Notes: a model not told the origin generated them from the letters alone. Numbered from the stretch's first letter, positions 21,476 to 36,700 are shown. The stretch is 64,000 nt of DNA from Larimichthys crocea (GCF_000972845.2 NC_040027.1:9964954-10028953); one strand, 5' to 3'. Numbers and translations: made by a program.

Positions 21476-23921
21476 TTTATTTTTATAATCGTAATACGTC
21501 AATATCATCGCAGTGCAAACACTTAGTATAAAATATCGTCTTTAACAAAATGTACATTCACATAAAACATCTCGATAAATACATCTTCAACAAAAGAACT
21601 CGACAAATATCGGATCATTCATAATATATCTCTGAAAAAGACTCTACAATGTACAATAATAGATAGTAATACCTACATATAACAATTGAAACCCGTATCA
21701 TACAGTATGAAAATATCCAATTTACAGGAAAAATATTGTACATAACTACTTTCCACCGACTTTCCATCAACTGTTTAAAGCAAGTGTATAAAAATCCTCA
21801 TTTTTAATCTCTTAGAAACTCAAAGTAAGCATTCAAGCTACTATATAGACTTTAAAATCTATTTCAAATATCATAAGAAGTACAACAACGTCATTTCGGT
21901 TATGGTGTCCAAATAAATCTCTCCAAAAGCAAAAACACTTTGCCGTCATTTTTGAGTTACAAAACTGTAAAAGAAAAAAAAACAGCTCAAACAGTAAAAA
22001 TACAGGCATCCAACAGAAGGAAATCCACGATCGCCGTAGCCACACATTCAAGTTGTGCTACAGCTCGACAAGAAAAGTCTGATATGTTTATGAAAATAGG
22101 TTGGCACATTTGAAAAACCGGCTACCTGTTGACTACAGCAGGAGCGGGGAAGGAGGAGGAGGAGGAAGGAGGAGGAGGAAGGACCTCCGGCCTGATGTCA
22201 AACCATCCTGAACCAGAAAAAAAAACGTCCTCGAAAAGGTTTGCACACCAAACTCCAAAAAAAAAACGGGGTCAAAAAAGCACCATACATTCAAGAGGAC
22301 CGCTACCTTTTAGCGCATGCATGAGGACTACATTGAAACAGAGTCACTGTGTGTCCGCCGCTCGGCCTGTATTAATGTTTCATCAAAGCATGCATGTACG
22401 AGCCACAGGCTTGCAGGCAGTGCATGCTAGGACAGATCAGAGGAGAGTCAATGGCCGTGTTAAGCCACACCGTGAGTCGCATGCTTATAGCTATACTATA
22501 AAATAAATCATCTGGATTTTATATGAGGAAGCCAGACACGCAGGTGTCACCTCTCCTTTACCAAAGCAGCTTTGAGTTCATAAAAATAGTAAAACAGAAT
22601 ATTTGAACCATAGAAAATATTTCTTAATAAACAAGCACGCAGAAAAAAGTTTTCTTTTTTGTTTTTTAAATATAACTCCATGAGGAAGGAATCACACTCG
22701 CACAATACAGAAAATAAGTTTTCTAAGTCATGCTTTTCAACTCCACAGAGATACAGACCGTGTGTGGCTATAGCTATGCACACTCTATTGGCTACATACA
22801 CTATCAGGTCAAAATAGGATCCAGCTGGCTACAGCATGCAGGGGTGGGGGAGCGGGTGAATTAGGCTGAGATAGATAGGACAGACCGCTTTATTGCTACA
22901 CTTTGACGAGGAAGAATCTGGAAGTCAAGCATCACAGGGAAGGAAACAGACAGCAAACATGACTGGAATGCAGCAGTGTGGCATCATGCACTTAAAGACG
23001 CTGAGCGGCTCGGGCTCAGGGAATCAAGAGTTTAGCTCATGTGCCGTTTTTTTGAAGGTTTAAAGTGAGAGAAAGGGGGCCCACGAATGGAATGGTATCA
23101 CCCGACCCGGGAATGATTGAAGGCAATGCCCTGCGGTGTTTTTGCAAGTTTTATACCATGAACTGCCATTTACAATTATACATTTGGCTTCATCCACTTT
23201 TAAAGAAAACGTGTATCTCGTGGACAGTAATGCCCCCTGTAATTAATTCATCTGAGCTGATGTCCAATGAATCGATAAAGGATCTTAAAAGGCAACAAAA
23301 AAAAAAAAAAAAATGGCAAGAAACTTGTTGTGAGGAGTGGTCGCTAAGGCAACAGCACTGATTTGGTTTTATACTGAGAGAAAAAAGGGGGGTCGCTAAA
23401 GTTGTTAAAGGAATTTCCGGATGTGGTCGTCGAGAGAGAGAGAGAGAGAGAGAGAGAGAGGCTTGCGTGCTACACTATCAATGATGTTGATAGTGTTTTT
23501 GTGTGTTTTTGTTTTTAGTTTATCAAAGCCGCGGGGTCGACTCTGAAATCGCGGAGACACCCTTGGCCTTTGATTGGTTACAGAGCAACGTGGCTAAAGC
23601 CTCCTGTATCCTGTCCGTGACACCCCGCTGTGTGAAACAACAAGCAGGGTGGCTCGAGTGTGGAGGGAGAGTACGAGGCCGCCTCAGACCGCCGTGATCA
23701 GTCCGAGCCCCCACCCCCCTCCACGAGTCCAGGGCGTCCCATTGGGCGATCAGTGTCTCCGCCTCTCTGCGTCCCACAGACAGTAGAAGAAGAGTGGACA
23801 ACGGCTCTGATCTTTTAATAAGCTCTCTCTGCTACCCGCTATCTTGTTGCCATCTGCGCCATTTCCCCACATCCACTCTCGTTTTCTTGTTTTTCCACGG
23901 TCACCATGGAGACAGCATCCG
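21476..23921 (-). other. adcy1: Candidate adcy1 3' UTR
   Basis: The sequence follows the adcy1 stop codon and has no other gene. A minus-strand AATAAA (plus 21476-21481) is followed by a G/T-rich segment (AGAGTGCTTGTTCCTGTGC), a good cleavage context. Another AATAAA is at plus 22889-22894. Mammalian ADCY1 also has a long 3' UTR. The exact end is inferred. A (GGA)n purine run at 22143-22180 and a (GA)n array at 23431-23461 lie inside. Confidence 0.45.
23431..23461. repeat. (GA)n microsatellite
   Basis: Uninterrupted GA array of about 30 bases inside the presumed adcy1 3' UTR. Confidence 0.9.
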
Positions 23922-24251
23922 TCACACCATTGCCGTGGGGACAGAGGGCAGGTACCTGGTGGTGCTGGTGGAGGTGGTCGGTTTGGCCACGCTTGGGCTC
24001 GGGGTCCTGATGGTGGCGTAGGTGGCGACGGTGGGGGCGGGGCTCAGCCTGGTGCACACGCTGCCGTGGGTGAACGCGCTCGACCGGCGCTCCGCGTTGC
24101 CGCTCTGCTGCTGGACTTGAGACGGCCTCCTGCCCTGTGTGCGCCCTTCCAGGAAGTACGTGAGCATCTGGCCTTTGCCCTTCACGCTGACCTGGCCGCG
24201 GCAGACAAAGTTGTAGTGGTCGGTGATGAGGCGATGCACGTCCTCCGTCAC
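23922..24251 (-). CDS. adcy1: adcy1 last exon (end of C2, C-terminal tail, stop)
   Basis: Begins [19 protein letters not shown] and includes [18 protein letters not shown], the conserved end of C2. A Ser/Thr/Pro-rich tail follows and the stop is TGA (plus 23922-23924). Acceptor TTCCCCAG. 109 codons. Confidence 0.95.
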   Translation of the reverse strand: MTEDVHRLITDHYNFVCRGQVSVKGKGQMLTYFLEGRTQGRRPSQVQQQSGNAERRSSAFTHGSVCTRLSPAPTVATYATIRTPSPSVAKPTTSTSTTRYLPSVPTAMV

Positions 24252-27200
24252 CTGGGGAAGAAGCGCAGAAGGTTGTCAGCTCTCTGTATTCAAACTTTGC
24301 TGTCTTTCTGAGAGTTGGAGTGTGGTTTAGGGACTATTTCTTGACAAAAACAATTTGTTCATCCACTCAGTGCTTCAGCATGGTGTCTCCGACTATAACA
24401 TGGGTTACCTGATGTGGCGTGAGGCAAGATTTGGATCTCTGCGCAGGAATGATGGTACCAAACCTGGCAACTCCAGACAATCACTAACGCACATTTCCAT
24501 CCAAATATATCGTTAATTTTAACAGAATTGTTCGGCAACGAGAATGCAAATAAATCTGCTGAGTTTACGCGATTATTAAGAGTCGCTTCATGAGATAAGC
24601 AGCAGGAAGTATCAATTCTTCAGTCGACAAACCAGAAGAAAAAGACGCAACAAGAACACAATTTAAAGAGAAGCAGTGCTGCTGCTGAAGCAGAAACCAG
24701 GATGTGAATCTCACATTTGTGTTTGTTTCATGTATCAATGTGAGGAAGGTTACATCAGATCTGCGTGGATGTATTATAGAGCCAGTCATGTGACTAAGAA
24801 GTTCGTTAATTCACAACTTATTTGTGAAAAAAATGTTTCCATCTCCCGTGAAGAGCGTTAACTCAAACGAGTGTAACATTTTTTTAATTTAGTCTTTTCC
24901 TTCAAACTTTTGAAATGCATCATAAAACATTAATGGAAACACAGCTATGAGTACAGCTGCACTTTGCCAAGAAATAGTTAAACTACAAAGAAACTGACGT
25001 CTCTCTGAAGCCACAAATAGTTGGGTTTACATTTCTGTTTGGATGTTTTGGTTTTTATAACCCTCTCGGGTCCAAGCAATGACCCACAACTGCATAAGCA
25101 GCATTGATAACTCCATTGATGGGACCCCAGAGGGTTCATTCGTATACCAGTACGTGCTCTTTTATGTCATTTATGACAGTGAGACTTTGAGTCTGCTGCA
25201 CTCTACCTGTATCTTTCCTTGTACTCCAGTGCTGTCCATCCTGCTGGCCACGTTCACTGTGTTTCCCCAGATGTCATACTGAGGTCTTCTGGCTCCAATC
25301 ACTCCTGCGACCACCGGCCCCACGTTGATACCTGGAATGAATTAAGCTGATCTTGAAAAAGTTGTTTTATGTCCTGCTGCAAGAAGAGTCATACTATTTA
25401 TAAGCTGCCACTGTAATTCAATGAGGGGAGATCTTTGTGTCACGATTTATGAGATGAATGCATCAATAAAACAACATTAAATAAAAGCTTCACTCTCATG
25501 TTGATGCTACACTGACTTGTAAAGGTATCTCGGCCTATCATACATCTGTTCTCATACTATGAGACCTTTGGCATGGGTATAACGTTGAAAAGTTACCAAC
25601 TATTTCACTGAATTTTGGTAAAACTCGATCACATTTATAAGATTACACTGCTAGAAAAGGAGCTTTGGAGCGCTGGCAGGAGAAGGAGAAGGTTTTCAGG
25701 AAAGGGTAAGCCAAGTCGGTGTTGTGCCAGAACCCGAGCCTGGTGAGCAGAACATGGCAGAGGAGAAGAGACCGAAGAGGACGATGACAGAGGAAGCCGA
25801 GAGCGAAAAGAAGAGAGTGAGCGAGCAAGAAGCCGCCGGACAAGAGTAAATCTGGGACTGACTTTTAGCGGTTGGTGAGAGCTTGGTAAAAAATATAAAA
25901 GGCTGAAAGACAGACGCCGAGCTGGGCTGACTGCTGTTGTTGACCTTGCTTGATGTTTGCATGTTCAAGCAAAGGAACCTTTTTTGATTAAATTACAAAC
26001 GTGTGCAGCCAGAAGCTGATCGAATGTTGGACTGATCAAAGCATCAGCACTCAAACAAGACTCAGCAGCAGCCATGGAAGGACCTATATAGTACTACTTA
26101 TACTGCCATCCTATGCATGTCTTTAGGATTGCAAAATAAATACAACAATAATACTAACTGTGATGACATGCCTCTGCTTCATCTTTACAGCCACTTCCAG
26201 CTCTGGAGGTTTCAGAGGTTGGACGGCAGCGTGACACACATAGTCCAAGAAAAACAAGGCCAAGCGTTGTTTTTCCGCACTTTCTGGAAATCCAGCGTCC
26301 AGCGTTACGCAGATTACCAAAAGTTGCGTTTCTGCAAAGAGGGTTCAGCCAAGCACACAAACATATGGAGCCCCACAGTCTGCAGACAGGATGGCACTGT
26401 ATACACCAGGCTACGTTGGGATTAAACAAGGGCTCCTGTTGCAGGCTCCCCACAGGATACCCAACACAATAGAACCCAGAACTTCAGGTCTCGCTGTGAC
26501 GAGCTTCCTGCAGCGAACGCTCTTTCTGTGATGCATTTCCTTCCAAACTTACCAGCACTGAGCGTAGATGATGTCCAGTGCAATAGGTCAGAAGCTCTGA
26601 CACTGATGTTTATATAGGCTGCTGTGTGTTATTTCACTCACCTACTCTCAGGACAAAGTCATTGTACGACTGGTAGTTGATGGCATCCAGGACGTCAAAC
26701 ATCTCGATGGCGAAATCTGACACTGTGCATAAATGTGAGGTGATGGACTTCTTCGCCTATGAATCAGAAGAAAAAAAACACACATGTCAAGACATTGCAG
26801 ATTTATGCACAAACAAGCAAGCTTACATCCAAGTAAGGGAGTGATATTACCCTCCAGTTCTGTTTCCCCTGACATGATTATACACATTATGATCTACAAC
26901 TACCACAAAAGCACGCAGCAGGGCTTTCCCCTGGATTCAAACCACCTCCGTGACTGACTGTTAGGTTTGTGCAAAGTTGTGCAGGAGTTGCAGAAAGGGC
27001 TCTTTTGTTTGTCAGCTTTGCAGGATTTGAACAAACTTTATTAATGCTGAATATGCTGACGCCGTGGAGGCCAGTAATCCCGTCGTGGAGGAGGATTTGT
27101 GGATTGAAACAGCTTTCTAAAATATCAATTCCCTGAAAATCACTACCTGGAATTACTAAATACCGTGAACAGTTTCAGAGCATGTTAATACCGTGCAAAC

Positions 27201-30200
27201 AAACATACACAAAACACAGGCAGGATCTAAATATAGCTACCGCATGCGTGTACCTTGGAGGCCGTTGTAGGAACCAGCCCTACTGCAGCCATGTATGTAC
27301 TGCCAATAGTCTTGATTTTCTCAATATCCCTATAGCACTCTTTGTCCATCAGCTGGAAGGAAAAAGAAGAAGAAAGGCATAAAAACAGGAGGAAAGCATT
27401 ACCACTATTACAAATTTCAAATCAAATCGGATTAAATTGTCAGTTTAAGTTCATATATATTATAGGTTGTGTTGGCAAACAAATCCAAATGTAATTTAAA
27501 ATGGACTATTTTTTGCGTGTTTGGGTAAATGAATGCTTTATGTTGCTGATTATAGATTCAAGCAGGCCAAAAGTCATCTGTAAGTAATTCCTCATTTTGA
27601 AGAACTTTCCCAACCGCAACCATTGCTTATTATATTGCATCAATAAACACAGTATTTTTTAAAGCCTCAAGTCATGGCCACAATGTCGTCTTTGAAAATG
27701 ACATTACGGAGGTCATATTGCAACAGAGCTTTCCCTCCAGATTCTCCCCCCACTGAAAAAAAGCAAGAGGAGGTAGACATGAAACTTGCAAACTGGAGAT
27801 TTATGACGGACCCAAACGTTTTGCTCACCTCATCAAAGTCAGCGATGATCTCATTGAGGAGCCTGAGACACTCAACACCCATGTTGTTCCCGTCCAGCTC
27901 GATGTAGAAGTCGTTGAAGTTGGCGATGGAGGCGAACAACACTCCGACCTGAGCGTAGGACTGATAGTACAGGTCCTGGAAGGGAGACAGGTGAAGTCAA
28001 TACCGGGCTGATGAAGTTGTGAAGCACTGAAACACACTCTGTGAAGCAACAGTCTTGTACTTTATGTGCACACGTGAGGTAACCCCGGAGCTTTCAGCCA
28101 CATCTCACAGTCTTCCTCAGTGAATGGAGCTGACTCCGTGTTGTCACATGACCTACAGTAAATGTGGAACTTGATATCGAGCAGTCGACCACAGGTGGAC
28201 CACAATCTGGTTCCCACACTTACTGTAGATCATGTGACGTCGCCTCCAATTGTTGAAGAAGACCATGAAATGTGTCAGAAAGCCAGAAAATGGCAAGCGA
28301 GCGAAGTTTGCAAATAAAAAAAACGTGTTTTTCCCCCCTCGGTGGTTTCTGGGTATGCAATTTTGGTCGTGAGTTTAGTGGGATTGAGCTTCTGACGCTC
28401 GCAGTGTTTAAAAATAAATCACATTTAAGAAAACTCTCCAGAAAGTCCCTGTTAATCCACAGACCTCACGTCTGTGTTTGTTTTCATGGTTGGATTATTC
28501 AGATTATCCTTCATGCAACGTCATATTTGAACCCCACCACATCTGACAGTACTTTTTACTCCACTACAATTTGTCTGACAGCTCCAGTTCAACTCTACAG
28601 ATCACAGTTTCTCACGCACGCCCTGTCCAGTGAATGTGAATATTGAAGCGTTCCTTCATGTTGACCTAAATAAACTATTTGCTGAAGATTTTTAGCAACA
28701 TTTTCAGGAGCAGGATGCAACCTCAACAATTCAACTTCCTACTTGTAAATACCCTCCTAACCCTCTTTCTAGTCTCATATTCTGCAGCCCTCTCACCCAC
28801 CCTGTTTCTCCCTCTCCTTCCGACTCTCTGTAGGGTCTGATGGGGGTCTGTCGTGCCCGGGTGCTACGAAAAATTCACCCTTCACTCACAATCTTTTGTT
28901 TTACTAATTGAACCCGCCAACAGTATATAAAGTAGGTCAAATTAAACAGCCATTTATAAACTTCTACAGCAGTAAAATGCAACATACACATGACAGGGAA
29001 CATTTTACTGCACAATGAGTACTTTTTAAATACATATTTATGATAATTTTCACAGTAAAGGATCCAAATTCCTCTTCCACCACTGCTAAACACGTGTGTC
29101 ACCCATGTGAGCTCCATTAACTCCTGCTGAACACCAACAAATGACATTTAAGAGCCAGACATCATGGCCTTGCCTTTATGAGCACTCTTTCCCATTGTAA
29201 TTTCTCTTAAGGTCAATTAATGATGCATTTTTGTGCAAAATTATACTTGTGCACACCGAATTTGTATCCTTTAGCCACATACTAAAGTTCCAACTGTGAT
29301 GGAAATGTTCTGTATTTCATTATTTTTTACTGCATGCTCCTGCATGGATTTATGTGTATTCTGATGCAAAAATAGATTTTACATGGGCTCATAGGTTGCA
29401 CAGTAGTTAGAAATGTTATCTAACATTAAAATAAAACGACAGGCACCACAGCTGCTGGATCAGAATCAACAATATAAAAGAGGACTGGGACCTTTTTGGT
29501 TCCAGGCACGAATCTCAGGAACAAATATGTGCATAAAAGGGAAAACAAAACAGCATGCTCGCTGTTGGCCACTGAAGTTCCCGATGCAATAAAAACAATT
29601 TTTCAATCGTGAAACTTTGAATTCCAGGCAGCAGAGTCCCACTGCGCCGTGTTATGAATACAGTGTATGGGTGAACTTTAGCCCAGAGGAAAGAGAGGAA
29701 GCCTTTCTATACACTGCAGCTCCGAGGGGTCACCAATGTGCCGGAAACATACTTCCTGACTTCCTGCCCCCAGTGTTCACTAAGTCTCAGCCTCAGACGA
29801 TCCGTGCACCGTCTGATGCACAGCCCGCTGATTGTTAAAGGATAAGGCTGCCGTTACTTTATCGTTTTATTATTATTATTATTAACAAATCCTGTGGCAA
29901 GAACAAAAGCAACAATGAATTTAACCTTCAAACCAGGACTGTCTGGTACGGATGACACAGAACTATCAAAAATAAGACACACTGCGTCAACTAATAAAGC
30001 AGTGAGAACAACATGACTACTCAAAAATGTAGTCCTAGAGATGGTTTACAATAAACTACAATGACCATGTTCGGCCAGTGCACAAACAGAGGTCTAAGAG
30101 ACACGGGAGACATTTGTTTTAACCTCAGAGGTTTGTTGGTGATGTCTTTCAGTCAAACATTCAAAGACACTCCATCACTTTAACTGATGAAGGTCAGTTC

Positions 30201-32111
30201 GCTCGTCATGGGGGAATACCACAGTGTCCGGTATCAACAGTTGTATAATGTCTCCTGTAGTTCTGCGCTCGCTCTGACAGCTGTGAGAAAATAACTCCAG
30301 ATGATGTCGCCGTGACGTCATCAGCGGCGTTATTTCAGCCTGGGATCTGGAGACTTCACATTTTTAACAGATGGTCCGTGTATCAAACAAACCGGAGGCA
30401 TTAGAGCGTGAAGGACAAGGCAGAGAAGATGTGATGAAAAGAGCTGCATTATGGGAAATGTAGGCTCTGCATTTTGCACCCTTTAATGATCACTGTTCCT
30501 GCAGCTCCTGTGCTCATTATGCTATAATTCAGCCCAGATTTTGGTTGAGTAATAAAATAATAATAACAAAATAAGGCTGAATTCTGGCTTGCAGCATCAA
30601 AGTTTCTCTCTTTTATTTACACAAAAATATTTAGTACTACACAAAGTGTTAAAATTACGTAATCACCATCCGAATGAGCACGGCCCTTTATAATATATAT
30701 TATAAAGTATATATTTATATCAGTTCTGCTGTTTAATACAAACATTTGTAATTAAGAGAATCTTTACAAAAATAAAACATATTTTAAGTTTTTTAATATT
30801 TGCATTTGTTTCCACTTTGTCAGCCTTGACGTCAGAGGACAGGAAGTATCGCCTCCATATGTAATGTTTCCGTTCATGTTGTGTATATATACACTCACAA
30901 CCTTTACAGACTAAATATGGACACTAACGTCACTACGAATGCTTCCATACGTATGTAGCACATACGGATCTGAGCACGGCTCCAGTGTTTACAAACTGAG
31001 CTCGTCCTCTTGAGGGGCTATGAATTTCCTGAAGGGATGTATGTTTTCATCACTTCCTGGCATGAGGGGCCTGGCAAGGAAGGAACAGAGATCAGTGGAG
31101 GGGATGTTCATCAATCAGTGGATACAGACACACAGGGCTGACAGCTCACACTTCCACTTTAACACCACAGCACATGGTCGGGGAAGCAGCGCCATTGTCC
31201 TCAACAGCTGGGATATTTTCCCACGTTAACTCTACGAGGGGCATGTAGGAAATTTATTAGTAATATGGGAAGCTCACGTACAGCTTCAACTTGATGATTT
31301 ATGGGTCAAATAAGACTTTCTTGATCATTTCATTACAGTTGACAGAACTTTAAAACCCCTGAGATCCAAATAAACGAAACTCTGAAGTCCACTCTGTCGT
31401 CTCATTTCATTCATATTTACATGTTATTTAACCAGATTCAGACCTGTGTGCATGAAAATAACAACTGCAAATGATAAACACAGCAGCAGATGTATATTTA
31501 ACCATCCATCAGTTAAAATGAGCAGACCCTGTATAATGAATAATATCCTAGAGACATAAAACATACTGTATCTGGTATTTAATGTACAATGAGCTGAACA
31601 TATGGATTCTAGTTTGTAATTTCTATAAACTATTCACTTCAGGATCAACGTCAAATCCTCATAATTGTCTATAAATCTCTTCCTGGTCTCGCCCCTTCAT
31701 ATATCTCAGAACTTGTCACCCCAGTCAGAACCAGCAGACTCCTCAGATCGTCCCACTGTGGCCTGTTTAAAGAAGAAGAGGCCTCAGCTCTTTATCAGCC
31801 TCCTCCTCCACTAGTCAGGTTGTTCATATTTTAAGGCACCCCTTAATTCTCTGGCTTTTAAATTAATATTTTTAGTTTGTGTCTGTGTTTGTGAAGCACT
31901 TCAGTACAAAAAAACTTTTTAGTATTTTTAAAAGACTTTTCACTGATCTTTGCATCTTCCTTGTATAATACTGTTTCTTTTACCGGCTGGAGCTCGGAGC
32001 GGTCACTCAAATGAAAAATCACAATCACAAAAAAGCGTGTGAGCCGCTGATATCGACGTCTAATGAACATTCTCTGTTCAATTATATTCTCAAATCCCCA
32101 AACCAGCGCCT

Positions 32112-32168
<57 letters not shown>

Positions 32169-33645
32169 CAGGGGAAACACTGGAAGGTTTTTGAGTCCTG
32201 GCTGGTTTCAGAGGTGTCAGCTCTCTTTAGGCCGATGCTCCCTTTTTTTTTTTGGACGAGCCTGAACACATCAGTGGATGCTCACCATGTTCCTGGGATT
32301 TGACATGAGGAAGTGTTGAGCCACATGAGCCGGCAGCAGGTTGAACAGGATCCTCTTGTTGTCCAGCTTCACCTTCTCCATGTCGTCTCTCTCCTCCTCC
32401 GCCTGGACACCGTCAGCCAATCGCAAGACAAAACGCAGGTGGAGAAAGGGGGGGAGGTGAGTCTTGACAGAGTGAAACTGATGCTCTGATGTCCAAACAC
32501 AATGAATCCTTACTGCAGCACAGAGCTCAAAGGCAGTGGATGTAATTGCTTATCTTTATCACTAGAGGGAGATAATGATTTGCAAACAAGACAAACGCTC
32601 ACTGTCATTCTTAAAATAGAAACACGGACACTTCCATGATGTACGAGGCCGTGCACGCAAACATGCAATGCAAAAACACACTGAAAAAATGCATTACATA
32701 AAACTATTCATGTTTTAATGATCTGCCAGTCCAGTCAGAATATTTCAACCTGTTTCCATCAGAAATGTTTGTGTCTGTATGTTTGTTTGTGTTAATAATA
32801 TTTCCTTAATAATAATTACAGTGGAGCTAAGTGATGATATAAATGGAACAAACTGAGAAAAAAAAACAATTTGACGTCAGTCGGTTCTTAAATATTTTAG
32901 ATTTTCACCCTGTGAGTCCAAACTCTGCTGCACGTATAACATCAATAATAATCTGCACACACACACACACACAGCACATACAAGGTCGAAATTTGTTGAA
33001 GGGTCTTTACAGGGAAGGTTTCACCTGTCTCAATACTGGATCCTGAGGCTAATATGGATGTTTGAAAACTGAAAATGAAATTAAATTAAAATATACTGGC
33101 TTACATTTTTGTGTATTTGTGTCTCAAAAAAAAAGAAAAACAAGAAAAAGTAAAGCAGTTTGCTGCAGCAAAATCAAGAAAATTATAACCTACATTGGCA
33201 ACAGGTTAAAATAGTCTGACCACATTGGCATAAAAACGTATTTATTTTCACCAAATACACAAATCTTGCTCAGGAATGTGTGTTCCCGCTACTAAAGTGA
33301 CATGAACTGAAACAATTTGGGGTTGAGTGTCTTCTTCAAGGACACTTTGAGCTGTGAAATGGAGGATAGCCAACCTGCTCTATGACCCGAGCTACTGCCG
33401 GCCCCCAAATATCACAGCACAACCAGTAACAGGTGTGCTCCACATGCAGACGGACGTACCTGAGTAGCCCACAGATAGTCGAGCCGCAGCTTCAGGTCCA
33501 GCTGTCTTGAATGCAGAGCCAGAGCTCCAGAAAACAGCAGGACCGCCAACACAGGATCGTACCCCCGCGTGTGGAGGAACCCTCCTCTGAAAGACACACA
33601 AACAATATGTGTTGTTTTGTTTTTTTTAGATTTTATTAAACCATG

Positions 33646-33714
<69 letters not shown>

Positions 33715-36700
33715 CTTTTCCATATTAAACTACCCATCACACGCGGCTCAGTCTCACCCCACAGCTTGGCGATAGCCGCTGGTCTCCATGACGACGGTGT
33801 AGGTGACAGAGAGGAGGAGGAGCAGGAGGATCTTGGGGAGCGAGGAGACTCGGAGGTAGGGAACGAGAGTGAGGGTGCCGGCCACGCAGGACAGCAGGGC
33901 GTACGCCATATTGGGACAGGCTCGGTCCACTCCCGTGCTGTTGGTGTCTGCGGGGACGTCGTCCACCGGGTCGCTGGAGTTCATCCCGACCATCCCCCAA
34001 GGAACACATCCCACCTGGAGGAAGGGATGGAAACAAACAAAGCAGTGAACAACCACTGATACAAGTTGGACACAGAAGGTGGATTTAAATGAGTCTTACT
34101 AGACATATAAATTAGATAGAGTTGTTTATGTCATTCATAAAAATAACAACACATAATATGTGAACTAGTGAGCTTTGGTGTTGGTGTTGCCTGATTTTCA
34201 CCTTTAGACAGAGCCTGGGTACCAAAAACATGTGTACCAAAATTTCAAACTATGGCCAAGGAGACTATACACAGATGAAAGTTGTGCATATGTTTTATAT
34301 TTATATTTTGGCGGTCAAATGCTGGTGTTAATGTTCCACACGGTTACAATTCAGCGTAGTAAAACGTTAAAATGGTGCGATACTCGTACTATAATTGAGA
34401 CAACACTATCCTGCACTATGCCAGAAAGTACATGGTGTACTACATGGACATGTACAAAGGGAAGTATCTGAATTGAGACACTTCAAATATGTGAATGGTG
34501 GCATGCTGATGTGAGCAGTTATTATTTAAATCTGAGTTTCTTCAGCAGTTTTAAGACGTCTCTTCAGGCTTCTGATTCATCTCTGACATTTGTAGACTTG
34601 ATTAATTAAAGAACACACACACAGAGATTAGATTAACCAACAATAAAAATGATTAAAGGCTGTAGACGGCAGTGCCATCCCTTCCTTTGATGTATTTTAC
34701 ACTTACAGTAGTCACACACCTACACACACACACACACACACACATCAGAGCCTGACCGAGTTCTGGGGCTGATGCTGACACCAACCAATTTGCGTTGAAA
34801 ATATTTTAATGAGTATTTTACACTTGAACAATAAATGTTTTATTCTTCTGAGACTCCGCAGCACCATCTGTTCAGGCGTGATGCGTTACTCTGCCAGCTC
34901 ACGTACTGCAGGGACTCGAACGGTGCTGGATGAACAATGAAACGATAACACCGTTTCTAACTCGAGGGCTTTTTTTTCTGCATTACACTACAGTGTTTTA
35001 TTATTATTGTAATTTTTAGACAGACCTTTGTATGATGATATCAATATTTGAACTTGTAACACATTATGACATGGTTACATGGTTACACACTGATATCCCA
35101 GTTTAGTTCTGTCCTGGTTTTGATCATATTAATTCATATAATTATATTTCTGATCTAAAATGGTGCAGACTTTAGGACCTAGTGTGGTTTGTAACTGCTG
35201 CATTCATCACTTCTTCATCTGATCATCAGTAATGGATTACAAAGTGTGACCATACAATCTATACTTCTCATTAGAGCCAGACTTTTTACAACATCATCTC
35301 TGTCCTGGCAGCCCTCGGGTAAAGTGCAGGACCATGAAGCACTCCTTAGTTATTCATCATGTCTCTCTTTTTCTTCTCATTACTCTGCGTTAAACTTTGC
35401 ACAGTGACAGACTACAGTCACAATCTTGGATGAATGTCAACAGTCAGATGTTTAGTTCACAAGTTACAAGAAGTAAAACAAGTTTGAAAGAAGTGGACAT
35501 CTAAGAGGTGGAGGTCTAACAGAGGATAACAGAGTTGCTTCATGGGAAATGTAGGATCCAACTTTTGGAGCTTGGCCCATAGAGACTAAAAGTCATGATG
35601 TATCTCCAGCATATTAAAATTTAAGATATATTCTGGAAGGCTGTACATGACCTTACTGTTACGGTGGTGGGAACACCACTGGACAGCTCACCAACACGCT
35701 ACCTCTTTGGTACGGAACAGGACATAACACTGGACCCCACACATACGAAGAGGATCAGTATAATATCCTATATAGCGAAGAAATGCATCCTACTCAAGTG
35801 GAATCAGCAAAGACCACCAACATTCGACTTGTTTAAACAAATCTTGAACGACACCTTAAGACTGGAGCAACGTACTTACACCCTCAAAGATAAGGGGGAT
35901 GCCTTTCTGAAAATATGGGAACCGTTTATGGACCTCTGACATTTGCCGAGTAGGACATGCTTGGATTCCATACATAAGAGACATTTGAACTGTGACCATG
36001 GACATTATTGCTGCTTTCTAAATTATTATTATTATTTATTTATTCTATTTTATTTTATTTTACTTATGTCTTGATTTCATTTTGTTTTGTTGTGTCCAAT
36101 TTGCTGATTTTGTTTGTTTTCTGTCTTCACCTTGCCCTCATGTTCCTTTGTTGGGTTTTGTATGTGTATAAAATGTTAAAAACAAATAAAAAAATAATTG
36201 AAAAAAAAAATTTAAGATATAAAAAGGAAAAAAAACAAAAAAGTCTTTACTCAATGTCAATTTATTTGTAGTTTCTGGATCCATTAGGGGTGGGAAAAAT
36301 ATCTTTGATGCATCACAGGTGTTTCTAGATTGATTATGTCCTGATGCATTAAAGTTAAATAACATTACAGGACTACAAATATGGCTTCTGTGCATGCGTA
36401 TGAGGCATGTTCTCTCACGCAGAGGCGTCTGTAGATTTCCACCCCTAAGATCCATTATTCTGGTGATTAATATACATATAATGGTAATAATATTACATTT
36501 AATACATTTTTAATATATATAATGATCAAGCAAACGTTATTCCATGAGATGCAAGCCTCGTCTCAAATTTCCAAGGCCAGGAATCAACCTTTAATTCAAC
36601 TATGTTTTTATGTTTTATTGTTTTTCACAGTAAATTTTGTATGATGTTGTGCTATAATTATTAATATTACATTATTATATTATTGTTATTAAAGTTACAC

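Larger units (their letters stand above)
27976..32285 (-). other. adcy1: Large adcy1 intron with repeat relics
   Basis: Contains an AAGTACTTT-type relic (28545-29095), a LINE fragment (31640-31850) and a GT microsatellite (32114-32167). No further exon is needed: the flanking exons join NPRNM to DLYYQ in phase 0, as in the mammalian protein. Confidence 0.8.

Noticed and set aside
31020..31229. 69-codon plus-strand frame MNFLKGCMF...
   Set aside because: No recognisable family, in an adcy1 intron, and of a length expected by chance.
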